Positions 37,993-49,650 of a DNA stretch of 64,000 bases are shown here, one piece after another. The notes below the pieces were generated by a model. That model ran no database searches. It saw only the letters and a list, made by a program, of their open reading frames with translations, and was not told the DNA's origin. How positions within the stretch are numbered: position 1 is the first letter of the stretch; every line of letters starts with the position of its first letter. The position numbers and the translations under genes were made by a program. This DNA is from Vicia villosa (lineage: Eukaryota > Streptophyta > Magnoliopsida > Fabales > Fabaceae), in assembly GCF_029867415.1 (NCBI RefSeq), contig NC_081182.1:15312497-15376496 (forward strand), written 5' to 3'.

Positions 37993-38321
37993 CCATATCT
38001 TAAATATTTGATAAAAAAATCATTTATCGTGATATTATCAATTTTATATCTTTTATTGAATAAACTAGTATATTAATTAACTAAATAAAATTAACTTGTA
38101 ATAAACAAATGCATTTACTTAGTTGATTTGTTTGAGAGAGTGAATTATAATAATGGCCAAAAGGAGTAGGTAAATATAATGAAAAAAAGATTATGATAGT
38201 GGTTTAAGAATAAATGAATGAATTCTGTGGGCGATGTAAATATATAGAAAGTAACATAATAAACTATGTCTTTGGCCAACATAATTTATTGCGCCGTTGT
38301 TTTTATTTCAAGAGATTTTGC

Positions 38322-38328
38322 TATTTAA
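38322..38328 (+). promoter_or_regulatory. TATA box candidate for the 38389 gene
   Basis: TATTTAA about 60 bp upstream of the ATG, giving a short leader of roughly 35 bp. Confidence 0.4.
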
Positions 38329-38388
38329 GACCCCAAATCTTCACCTCAAAAGACAATCACCAATACTACCACAGTAAACGACCATTTA

Positions 38389-38781
38389 ATGTCTTCCTTC
38401 ATTGTCAGTCGTTGCAACGTGTCCAGTGCACACAAGACCCACATCATTGAGATCGATGTCGGGGTCGATTTGTCAAATGCTCTCTTTGAATTAGCTAAGC
38501 GTCGAGGGAGATCAATTTGTGTCCATAATGGAAGAGGAGTGGTGGAGCAAGTCACGCTTCGTCAACCCACTGGGAGAATTGTAACCCATCAAGGAAGTTT
38601 TAATATAATCTCAATCTCTGGGACAATCACCCCTTCATCGACACTTGAAAGTGCAGGAGAACTTGAAGTCAGCCTATCAACCATCACACATGAGGTGATT
38701 GGAGGGATTTTGATGTCTCCTCTAGTGGCCTCAAGTCCTATGATATTGACTGTTGTCTCATTTCCATTCACTGAATCTTAA
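38389..38781 (+). CDS. PPC/DUF296-domain protein (AHL-like, no AT-hook)
   Basis: One exon, 130 aa. Almost the entire protein is a PPC (DUF296) domain: HIIEIDVGVDLSNALFELAK, RRGRSICVHNGRGVVEQVTL, RQPTGRIVTHQGSFNIISIS, then GELEVSLSTITHEVIGG and SSPMILTVVSFPF. In plant AHL nuclear proteins this domain drives trimerisation and partner binding, and follows one or two AT-hooks (core RGRP) that bind AT-rich DNA. No AT-hook is present in this frame. AHL proteins are usually 250-400 aa, so this is less than half length. The conserved GRFEILSLSG position reads GSFNIISISG. With a TATA box and an unbroken frame, it may be a small regulatory relative able to join AHL complexes without binding DNA, or a truncated duplicate. 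The first is inference. Confidence 0.75.
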   Translation: MSSFIVSRCNVSSAHKTHIIEIDVGVDLSNALFELAKRRGRSICVHNGRGVVEQVTLRQPTGRIVTHQGSFNIISISGTITPSSTLESAGELEVSLSTITHEVIGGILMSPLVASSPMILTVVSFPFTES

Positions 38782-39806
38782 TATCTTTCTTCTCGCATCA
38801 AGCTAGAATAAATCTTTTTTTTATATCAATATATGTCTTGTTGTTTTATGTTTATGATTTCTTCCTTTGTTTATCTATGAATCTCATTACATGAAAAAAT
38901 AAAACAATTATCAATGATGTCTAGTATCATTGTTCTTTAAGTTATTTGTCGCGAATTTTGTAGTACAAAAATTATGTATGTGTAAGATCTAAAATTGATT
39001 GAAAAACATATACTATGATAGGGTACACATTTAATTAGTCTTTAGAGTAAGGAAATTGTTATGTTGGTTTCAAAATAAAGCGGTTGAGATTAGATTTAGG
39101 TGAAATGGTATTTACAATAATTATAAAAAAATGCAAATGAGAGCACAATATCAATGTAGGAAACTTGCGAGTGTATTTGAATGAGAGCACAATATCAATA
39201 TATGAAACTTACGACTGTATTTGAATGGTGAATTTTAATGAGTGAAATCAATTTTTTGAGTGAATTTAAAATGATTTTTTCAAAATCCATTGTTTGGATT
39301 AAAGAAATATGATAAGTTCTAAATAATAGAAATCTATCAAATATCTTGTCTAAGTAAATTTAAGAAATTTCAAAAGAGACCTTAAAGTAAAGAATTTGAT
39401 AATCCTCTTTTCACTCTGTACAATATGATGTGAAATTGGTTATTATCAATCTTTCCAATTTTTCAAGTTGGTACCTATAATTTTAACTTTATTAATTTGA
39501 CCTCCAAAAACTGCAAATTAATCTTTAATAAATTTCAAATTTTATAAAAAAAGTCTTTTAAATTTTCAAAATTTATAAATTAGTCCATATTTTTTAAAGT
39601 CAACATTTAGCTAAAAATTTATAAATTTTATAAAAATGAGTAAATAATAATAATAATAATTATAATACTCCATCCAAACAAAAACATTAAAATAATTTGA
39701 ATTGCTTAAAATTAAAAAAAATTAGCAAGCAAAGAAATAGATTCAGTAATATTTTTATCAATATCATGAAATATTTTATCAGCAATATTCAGTTAATATA
39801 TATATG
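38782..39806. other. AT-rich intergenic stretch
   Basis: Contains the 3' flank of the PPC gene and a short repeated phrase (GAGAGCACAATATCAAT at 39140 and 39184). No other feature is seen. Confidence 0.5.
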
Positions 39807-40011
39807 GGATAGGATCAAATGACACCAAGGTGTCAAAGTTTAATTTGACACTAAATCTCGATCGTTAAAATAATTGATAAATGATGATGCTAAATGAATA
39901 AAATAATAATAAAAAAATACATAGCATATTTTTCTCCAAAAAATAGGCTATTTAGCATCACCGTTTGATCAATTATTTTAACCATCGAGATTTGGTGTCA
40001 TTTGATCCTAT

Positions 40012-40014
<3 letters not shown>
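39807..40014. mobile_element. MITE family III, hairpin beside (TA)n
   Basis: GGGATAGGATCAAATGACAC at the left is mirrored by GGTGTCATTTGATCCTATCC at the right, and ATCTCGATCGTTAAAATAAT by ATTATTTTAACCATCGAGAT. TATATAT lies on the left and a long (TA)n tract on the right. Confidence 0.82.

Positions 40015-40099
<85 letters not shown>
40015..40099. repeat. (TA)n microsatellite, ~85 bp
   Basis: Separates MITE family III from a family I copy. Confidence 0.97.
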
Positions 40100-40102
<3 letters not shown>

Positions 40103-40272
40103 CTCCAAGAGTAAGTGTTGAACACTTACTCCAAATCTTAACCATTGATTTTCATTAATCTAACAGTTTTAATTGATCATTTATTTTGGAAATATTTTTC
40201 AATATAAAAATTTAATTAAAGCCGTTAGATTAATGATAATCAATGGTTAAGATTTGGAGTAAGTGTTCAACA
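40100..40272. mobile_element. MITE family I, copy 3
   Basis: CCAAGAGTAAGTGTTGAACA and TCCAAATCTTAACCATTGAT on the left; AATCAATGGTTAAGATTTGG and AGTAAGTGTTCAACAC on the right. Followed by a CA/CG-rich repeat rather than directly by TA. Confidence 0.75.
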
Positions 40273-40338
40273 CAAACACACACACGCGCGCGCACACACA
40301 CACGCACGCGCGCACACACACACACACACATATATATA
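40273..40338. repeat. (CA)n/(CG)n purine-pyrimidine repeat
   Basis: Alternating CA with CGCG islands, ending in TATATATA. Alternating purine-pyrimidine DNA of this kind can adopt Z-form in vitro; whether it does here is unknown. Confidence 0.9.
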
Positions 40339-40506
40339 GAGGAGGGTTATATTGACTCCAAGAGTAAGTGTATCATAACTATTGATTATCATTAATCCAA
40401 CGGTTTTCAAAAATAATTAAATTAAATGATCAATTAAAACCGTTAGACTAATGAAAATCAATGGTTATGATTTGGAGTAAGTGTTGAACACTTACTCTTG
40501 GAGTCA
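40339..40506. mobile_element. MITE family I, copy 4 (most complete)
   Basis: Begins GAGGAGGGTTATATTGACTC and CAAGAGTAAGTG, and ends GAACACTTACTCTTGGAGTC. Internal arms carry CAACGGTTTT and AAAACCGTTAG. AT dinucleotides adjoin both ends. Confidence 0.8.
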
Positions 40507-40516
40507 ATATATATAT

Positions 40517-40743
40517 CATATGAGAATGACATATTTATATGAGAATGAATCTGAACCATTGGATTTTAAAATAAATGGTGGAGATTATGGTGAATCTTTT
40601 TTTCTCTACTACATCATTTATTTCAAAATGTAGAAGAGAGAAAAAAAAAGATTCACCTATGATCTCCACCATTTATTTTAAAATTCAACGGTTCAGATTC
40701 ATTCTCACACTCTCATATAAATATGGCATTCTCATATGATATG

Positions 40744-40745
<2 letters not shown>
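40517..40745. mobile_element. MITE family IV, hairpin copy
   Basis: CATATGAGAATGACATATTT and GAGAATGAATCTGAACC on the left mirror GGTTCAGATTCATTCTC and GGCATTCTCATATGATATGC on the right. The loop lies near 40610. A long (TA)n tract follows. Confidence 0.82.

Positions 40746-40815
<70 letters not shown>
40746..40815. repeat. (TA)n microsatellite, ~70 bp
   Basis: Between two family IV copies. Confidence 0.97.
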
Positions 40816-41435
<620 letters not shown>

Positions 41436-41917
41436 ACATAATATCAAAATAAGTTATAAATAAAATTTAGGTAATCAATTTTTTATGATAAAGTAGATAA
41501 TCTTAAATTAATTTTTACTAAATTTATAAAACATACATACTATAATGCTTAAGAGGTGAGAATTATAAGAGTTCATATATAATAGTGAATATAAATAAAA
41601 TTATAGATGATATAAAAAATATATGATAGAATGATATGATAACAACTTATTGTTATATCAAGTTTAATTCTTGATTTTGACTAAAAAAATTAAAGAAAAA
41701 TACTTTGTTTCTGACTTTAAATTAAGTAGTTGGTTTATGGTATTGATTTTTTCTTATATTTTTTATAAATTTTATATTTTTATATTTTAATATTTTTAGT
41801 AGTTGGTTTATGGTACTGCAATTTTTTTCTCGAATATATATTTTTTAATTTTTTCAAAACAAAAAAGAAAAAAAATGTTAAAATTGAATTATATTTAAAA
41901 ATTATTCATCATGACAT

Positions 41918-42113
41918 CAGGGCCGTCTTTGAGGGCGTGCAAAGCGGGCTACCGCACAGGGCCTCAAAATTTTTAAAGTTAAACTATTATTAAATAGGGC
42001 CTCATAAATTGTTGCCACTATTAAAATGAGGTTAAATAGGGCCTCTAATTATTTTGTCATGGTTGAACCATGACTAACCTACACAGGGCCTCCAAAAAAT
42101 TGTGACGCCCTTG
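41918..42113 (+). mobile_element. hAT-type MITE, 196 bp, copy 2
   Basis: Starts CAGGGCCGTCTTTGAGGGCG and ends GTGACGCCCTTG, with perfect 8-bp target duplications CATGACAT (41910-41917 and 42114-42121). Same orientation as the copy at 29335 and better preserved at its tips. Confidence 0.9.
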
Positions 42114-44451
42114 CATGACATATTTTAATATAGTCATGATACATGTTGTCTTAATTGTATTAATATAGAAAAATATTAATGTAATTATAGTGATTGTCAT
42201 AAGAGTAATGCTATTTATTACGAAATAAATTGGAGAAGAAATGTAAGAACTGACACATGTCATTATTTTTGAGCAAAATTTTAAATTTATTTTAAATTAA
42301 TTTTCTTTTTAATAGAAATTATGAGGTGGTGATGTGGTGAGAGATATGCATGAAAGGAAAACATCCTAGATTGCCATTTGCATCAAAACAGGTTCCAAGA
42401 GAAAAGCATGGTTTAAGAGTGGTGCATTCTAATGTATGTGGGTCATTCGAAGTACCTTCACTTGGAGGAAAAAAGTACTCTATGTCTTTTATGGATGAGT
42501 TCACAAGAATGACATGGGTAACACTCATCAAGTTTAAGCATGAGGTGTTTGCTGAGTTTCAAAAATCAAAGTGAAGGCTAAAAAACAAAGTGGTCAGAAG
42601 CTGAAAGTTCTCAGAACTGATGGTGGAGGTGGGTATAACTCCATAGAGTTCAAGAAGTACTGTGAGGATAATGAAATTGAGCATGAGGTTACTTCTCCAT
42701 ACACTGCTCAACACAATGGTCTCACTAAAAGAAGAAATATGAATTTTCTTGATATGACAAGGAGCATGCTGAAAGAAAATAAGCTCCCTCACACCTTATG
42801 GGGTGAAGATGTTGCCACTGTAACATATGTGCTCAACATGTGTCCAACCAAGAAGCTGGAGAAAAATGTTACTTTTAAGAAATAGATTAGAGATAAGCAA
42901 AGTGTGATTCATTTTAGAGTATTTGGTCTTGTTTGTTACAAACATGTTCTAGGTGCTACTAGAAATAAGCTGGATGATAGAAGTAAAGTAATGTTGATGA
43001 TTAAGTACCACAGTACATGTGCTTATAAGCTTTATTGTCCAGTCACTAACAAAGCTGAAGTCAGTAGAGATGTCATTATGAAGGAAGCAAAAGTATGGGA
43101 CTAGAGCAAGTCTCAATCCAATTTTGGTGCATTGTTGACACCTGACTAAAGGGGATTTTGCCCCTGAAGATGATTTAGAGTCTGAAGGTGACTCTGAAGT
43201 TGAAGTTGAGTAAGAAGACGTGTTACATTCCGAAGAAGACTCTGCAGGAAAGTTTGAATCTGAAGGTGAATTTCATTCTGATCCATATTTCTAATGATGA
43301 TCCGAACTCTGGTGGTAATCTAACCTCTGACGGTGGTCATACCTCTGAAGGTGGAACTTCTGAAGATGGTCCAGCATCTGATACTGTTCTAGCATCTGAA
43401 GAAGATTCCGAAAAAATTCAGAGGCCACAAAGAATCAAACAAATACCAAGAAGATTTGCAAAGCTTGACATGTTTCAAGATACTGAGATAGACTTTGAAG
43501 GGAAAGTCATTTAATGTTCCATGTTAATAGAATTTGAACCAGTTAATACTGAAGAAGTTATCAAGAAGAAAGTTTGACTGAAGGCCATGAAAGAATAACT
43601 TGAGAGGATATAGAAAGAAATAAGACTTGGAAATTAACTGAGCTTCCAAAGAACAAGAAAGCCATTAGTGTCACATGGGTTTTCAAGATAAAGCTAAAGC
43701 CAAATGGATAATTGGCAAACACATAGCAAGGTTATTAATTAGAGTATTTCTATATAAACATGGTTTAGACTATTTTGAAGTGTTTTCTTCTGTAGCTATA
43801 CTTGAAACAATCAGATTGGTGATTGTTATAGCTGTAAATAGTAATTGGCCTCTGATGCATTTAGATGTGAAATATAATTTTTGAATGATTCTTTACAATA
43901 GGAAGTTAATGTGTCACAACCTCCTGGATTTGTGAAAAATAATCGGGAAGGGATAGTGTATAAATTGCATAAAGCCTTGTATGGACTGAAACAAGCTCTT
44001 AGAGCTTGGAATCTGAAAATTGGTTCATTTTTCATGCTTCAAGGATTCAGAAAAGGTGAAATGGAATATGAGTTTTATGTTTAGAATATCTCTGAAAGCA
44101 ATATGATTTTGGTGTGTCTCTATATTGATGATAGATTGCTAGCAGGGAGCTAATCAAACGAGATAGTCAAGTTGAAGAAGGTACTGATGATTGGGTTGGA
44201 GATGACTGATCTACGAACCATGGTTTATTTTCTAGGTTATAACGCGAAAATGTATCACATATTTGACTTGATTTACATAGATTATTTCCTATTTTATTTT
44301 AATTATGTTGTTTTATGTTGGAATTACGGTGGTATTTTAATGTGTTTCAGGAATTTAATGTTTTCGAGGCTCCGTGAAGAAAAGGAGTAAAAAGGAGAAG
44401 AAATGGATAAATATATATAAATATATATATATATATAGAAGTGGGCCCCAT

Positions 44452-44599
<148 letters not shown>

Positions 44600-45444
44600 G
44601 TTGTGACAACGTCAATTTTTATATATAATGTGATTTGTGAAGGGGAGACGCCCGTCTCCTACAAAATAGGGGGCCACGTCTCAGTTGGGGACGCTCGTCT
44701 CCTGTATTTTAGGTGCAAGTCTCCGTTTAATTTGTCATAGGAGACACCCGTCTCCACTTTTGAAGATCCGTTTTTGCCAAATTCACATGTTCAACTCCAT
44801 AAACCAAGTCAATTAATATGCAACATTTGAGGAGAAATATGGGGACCAGCTAGAAGGAGCAGTTACCACAATAACACTATAAAAAGAGCTGAATATTCAT
44901 GTAAAAGGGGTTGGACCATGCTTTGTTCCAGCCATAGTTTTTAGTATTATTTTCATTCCAGTATTTTACTTTTCCAACAATTGTTTTCTATTATGTTCAT
45001 CTTTTCTCACAACAATTTCTATACCGGAAATTGTTGTGAACCTTTAACGGATCTAACCTTACGTTAGATTTAGTTTTTATTTCCTTGTTTTAATTCGTGG
45101 TGAATAATATTTGAAGAACAATCCAACCAACCTGTGGTGGAAGTTCAAGTACTCCAAGATTCAAGATTTTATTTCAGATTTATATTATTCAGGTTTCTTA
45201 TTTACTCCTTTAATTATATTCCTTTGCAAGATATATTGTATGCCAACTAATATGGCCAAAATTATGAACCGAATCTATTTATGCATGTTTAACCATATTA
45301 ATATGTCTGGCTAATTTATTTAGATATCAATATGTAAAGTAATTTAACAGCAGGGATCCGAAATAAATTGGCTTAAATATGTTTTATTAAAAATCACTCG
45401 TTTCTGGTTTTGTGTCTAATTTAATTTGCTAAAGTTCTAAAATC

Positions 45445-45840
45445 AACAGAGCGAGAGTTTGAGATTTTAGAACTGATAAAGGTTAACATCAATGGAGCGA
45501 GAGTTTGAGATCTTTAACTGGATAGTAGACATAGAACATTAATTTTAAGGACGGCGAAAGCGTATTAAAGCTAATTAGAATTTATTTATTTTCAAAAAGT
45601 ACTTTTAAACTCGACGCGGGACAGCGAGAGCGTACGTTAGGGAATACTAGCATGATCCAAGTCAACAGAGCGAGAGTTTGAGACTAGGAGATTTAAGTAG
45701 ATAACATCTTCATGAAATGAGCATTTTATCAATTGTGATGTTTTCAAAAAGCTTTTCTAAATCTAATGGGATGGCGAGAGCATACATTATGAGTAAGGAT
45801 AGTAGTCTAAATCAAAAGAGCGAGAGTTTGAGAGGAGGAC
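45445..45840. repeat. Dispersed AGCGAGAGTTTGAGA motif in the solo LTR
   Basis: Four copies of AGCGAGAGTTTGAGA (near 45450, 45497, 45668 and 45821) alternate with GCGA(A/G)AGCGTA-like motifs (near 45555, 45627 and 45776). They are part of the LTR R-U5 portion. Confidence 0.75.
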
Positions 45841-47006
45841 TTTTAAACAACATAGTTAATGGAGATTTTTAATTAAATAAGAACCATAACCAATGGAACT
45901 TTGGATCACCTAAGTTAGACGAACTACATATTGATATCCGCTTATTTATATTTTATCTAGATTTAAGATTTTAGTTTCCCTTTATAAACAACTCAAATAT
46001 CATTAGCCTTAGATTTGCATAATAACTTTAGATAACGGTAGATCGATTTATAGTCCCTGTGGATTCGATATATTTTAAAACTACACGACACGACTGTGCA
46101 CTTGCAGTTATCCCGACTAATAGACACGTAAAGTCGTGATCACTAGGGATGGAGATTCTGTACTCTGAGAAGGATATAATTTTGCATCAGTTGAAGTATG
46201 AACTTGAAATTGTGAAAAGGTTTAAGTTAACAAATTGCAAGTCTGCAATCACACTTGCTGAAATAAATCGCAAGATGTATTCTGATGTTGAGGACGATGA
46301 TGTAGATGCTACAACTTTTAAATAGTTGGTTGGCTCATTGAGATGTCTCTGTAACACCAGACCTGACATATGCTATGCAATTGGAATGGTGAGTAGGTTT
46401 ATGAAAAAACCAAAGTGGTCACGTTACTAAGTTGTTGTCAAGATACTAAGGGTATATTAAGGGGACTCTGAGGTATGGAATTTTATTCCCTTATGGTGTT
46501 AAATCTAATTCATAACTCATATGTTATTCAGACTCTGGTACGTGTGGAGACAAAGGTTATAGAAGAAGCACTTCTGAATATTTCTTCAAGTATCTGAGAA
46601 GTCCCTTATCTTGGTGCTCCAAGAAATAACATGTGGTTGCCTTGTCAACCTATGAAGCTGAGTACATTGTATGTGCTTTCTCTGCGTGTCAAGCTGTTTG
46701 TCTAATGAATTTATCGTAGGATCTGAAGATCAAGGTGAGCAAGTCTGTGAAGCTGATGATAGACAAAAAATATGCCATAAGCCTTCCCAAGAACTCAGTA
46801 CTCCATAGGATAAGCAAGCACATTGACACAAAGTTCTATTTTTTGTGAATCCAGGTTCAAAATGGAATGCTTGAAGTTGTTCACTATAACATTCAAAAGC
46901 AACTTGCAGATGTGCTGACCAAAGCTATCAAGATTGAACACTTTATCCACTTGAGGGATGAAATTAGTGTTGTTGATTTTAGTATTGAATATGGATTAAG
47001 GGATGG

Positions 47007-47230
47007 TGTTGAAGTGTAATCCAAATTCAACATATAGTTTAAGCATTTGCATTTAATTAGCATTTGAGTTCCATTTGGTTAGCATTTACATTTGGGTGTT
47101 AGTATATAAGCCCATTGATAGTTTCCTTTGTAATATATTTCACAGTCTTACAATTTGAGAAAGAAGTTAGTTACAGATCTATTTTATCTCTCTTCTCTCT
47201 CTCTTTTATCTTCAACCTTGCTCACCAAAA
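47007..47230 (+). mobile_element. 3' LTR of the broken copia element
   Basis: 224 bp from TGTTGAAGTGTAATCC to CTTGCTCACCAAAA. Length and opening match the 226-231-bp LTRs of the 35668 element. It ends exactly where the SABATH exon relic begins. Confidence 0.75.
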
Positions 47231-47282
47231 TTTAGAACCATTGAACAAAGGTGATATTTACCTAACAAGGACAAGCCCTCCA
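47231..47282 (+). pseudogene. SABATH methyltransferase exon-3 relic, 52 bp
   Basis: TTTAGAACCATTGAACAAAG and ACCTAACAAGGACAAG match positions 50500-50555 in exon 3 of the intact gene downstream. They encode EPLNKGDIYLTRTSPP against EPLNKGAIYLTRTSPP. It is bordered on the left by a copia LTR and on the right by the cut end of a copia gag on the opposite strand. It is a remnant of a second SABATH gene or a captured piece of this one. Confidence 0.85.
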
Positions 47283-47284
47283 AC

Positions 47285-48025
47285 AATGGATTTTTGCATA
47301 TACTGCATGGAGGATTTTTATCTGACCTCATTCTTTAGAAAATTTCTAGAAACTTCTCTTCTTCAAAAAGTTTCTCCATATTTTTCTTTCCTCCATTTTC
47401 TTTATTTTGAGTCTGAAATTTGAAATTTTACTAAAAGGCATTTTCAAGTGTGCCTTTATGCCTATACAGTCTTTGCTCATATGCTTCAAGAAAGCCCACT
47501 AGCTCTGTCACTGATATAGTGGATCGATCTTTGGTTTCCTCAATCGTTGTTATGATTAGGTCAAATTTTGGGGGCATAGTAATTAGAATTTTCTCAACAA
47601 TTTTCTTGTCATGAATATCCTCCCCAACAGCTCTCATTTGATTAATTATTTCTTTAATTTAGAATAGTAATCTTTAACTGTCTCAAACTCATTCATCTTC
47701 AATAGTTCAAAATCTCTTCTTAGAGATTGAAGTTTAACAACACATACCTTATCGCTTCCTTAAAAATCCTCTTGCAACGTGTTACATGCTTCTTTGGCAG
47801 TATTAGCTCCTATAATTCTTGGGAAAATTGCATCAGTCACTGCTTGTTGCAAGGTGAGCAACGCCATTGAATTTTTTTTTTTTTGTTTTTCTTCAACTCC
47901 TTTTCTTAAGCTGCATTAAGAGCTGAAGTATCTGTAGGAGCGGTGAAGCCTTCTTCTACTATGTCCTATAAATTTTGAGATGAAAAAAAGTCTCCATTCT
48001 AACACGCCATAATCATAATTTTCAC
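47285..48025 (-). pseudogene. Copia gag relic, minus strand
   Basis: The minus-strand order is FTAPTDTSALNAA, TLQQAVTDAIFPRIIGANTA, KLQSLRRDFELLKMNE, MRAVGEDIHDKKIVEKILIT and KFDLIITTIEETKDRSTIS, all in the gag UBN2 domain. The start of a zinc knuckle, PPCSICKN-like, lies near 47310. A stop in the early part and later frame shifts break it. Pol is missing. Its own 5' LTR and primer site lie to the right. Confidence 0.8.
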
Positions 48026-48185
48026 CATTAAAAATGAGGACAGAAATAATTGATGATTGAGTGGTGTTATCCGTAGCTTAGAAAGATTATTTGAGTGGTT
48101 CAATAGTACAAGAGAAATATTTTGTAGTTGGGAGAATTCTAGAATAGTAGCTAGGTAATATAACTACGTCCAATGTATGACCGAA

Positions 48186-48201
48186 CGTAGCTCTGATGCC
48201 A
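48186..48201 (-). promoter_or_regulatory. Primer-binding site of the minus copia element
   Basis: Minus-strand TGGCATCAGAGCTACG follows the LTR after two bases. It is close to TGGTATCAGAGC, the initiator-Met tRNA complement used by most plant copia elements. Confidence 0.8.
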
Positions 48202-48202
48202 C

Positions 48203-48550
48203 TGTTGAGAGTTGATTAGTTGATAGAAGATAGTTTTAGAAAATTGTTTTGAAAGAAAGCTATGTCATTGATTTCTTGGATGATGATTTACAAAGTACCA
48301 ATTGTCTATTTATAGATTCAAGTCGTCAACCTCTCAAAGGTGGTGAATGTTTTCTCATTACTTTAGTTCTTTCTAAGATGTTTTATGATAGATTAATATC
48401 ATAATAGTTCTAGGTTCTTCTATCATTTCCATACACTTATAATTCTAGATTTTTCTGTCATATTCATACACACTATAATTCTAACCTCTTCTATCATTGT
48501 CATACATATTATATTTAAGAATATTCTAAAATTTTGCAGCAATTTCAACA
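48203..48550 (-). mobile_element. 5' LTR of the minus copia element
   Basis: Minus strand opens TGTTGAAATTGCTG and ends ATCAACTCTCAACA; 348 bp. TATAAATAG (minus, near 48306-48314) is the probable promoter. The LTR lies about 330 bp upstream of the SABATH start codon, in opposite orientation to that gene. Confidence 0.75.
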
Positions 48551-48816
48551 AAATCTAATCCTGTCATCAAAAACTAATTCACCACATCATTTGTGAGCCA
48601 GAACGTTTTTCACAAAATTAAATAGATGCATGAATTTAATTAAGAAGCATATATGAGGGAAGAGAAAATTTCATCAAGTACTACTTTGGTTGCTACCATA
48701 ACAAGAAATTATATATAGAATTTGGTTTACAATTTGCCACCATGACGTTAACTTGTTAACCAACAACAATGACATTTGTACTGGGTAACCTTTGTACATA
48801 TACGACGTATTACTAT

Positions 48817-48823
48817 TATAAAA
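48817..48823 (+). promoter_or_regulatory. TATA box of the SABATH gene
   Basis: TATAAAA about 60 bp before the ATG at 48876. Confidence 0.6.
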
Positions 48824-48875
48824 GGAATGCAATAACCCTCTCAAACACATTCACAAACATTTATTTTCATTAGCA

Positions 48876-49559
48876 ATGGCAATTGAACAAGTCCTTCATA
48901 TGAATGGAGGTGAAGGAGAAACAAGTTACGCAAGTAACTCAACATTTCAGGTAATAAATAATAATTAATTAATCTATCTAATCTTGCCCTAATTCAACAA
49001 GTCCTGATTAATTTTTGCATGCAGAAAAAGGTGATTCTGACTGCCAAACATATCCTTGAAGAAAGTATAATGAGACTATATTGTGACATTTTTCCAAACT
49101 GTTTGAAAGTGGCTGACTTAGGTTGTTCATCAGGTCCAAATGCACTTTTCGTTGCATCTAATATCATAAACACCATTGATGCAGTGAGCCAAAACATGAG
49201 TCATGAAACACCCATGTTTCAGTTTTTTCTCAATGACTTATATGGAAATGACTTCAACACTACTTTTAAGTCACTACCTGATTTTTATAAAAGACTTGAA
49301 AAAGAGAAAGGACACAAGTTTAGTCCATGTTTCTTTAGTGGAACACCAGGGTCTTTTTATGGAAGACTCTTTCCTAACAACTCCATTCACTTTTTTCATT
49401 CCTCCTATAGTCTTCATTGGCTTTCTAAGGTACATTACATTTGATGACAAGGGCTGCATGATTTTATCATCATGTACATTAAATCATTATACTCACGGGT
49501 TCATGGTTTTACGATTAGATTGAGACTGGACTTCGATTAAATCGGTTATAAGTAAATAG

Positions 49560-49650
<91 letters not shown>

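Noticed and set aside
40273..40338. Telomere-like or regulatory array
   Set aside because: Simple CA/CG repeat; no TTTAGGG units.
45421..45860. CRISPR-like array from repeated AGCGAGAGTTTGAGA
   Set aside because: Plant LTR, irregular spacing, short repeats and no cas genes.
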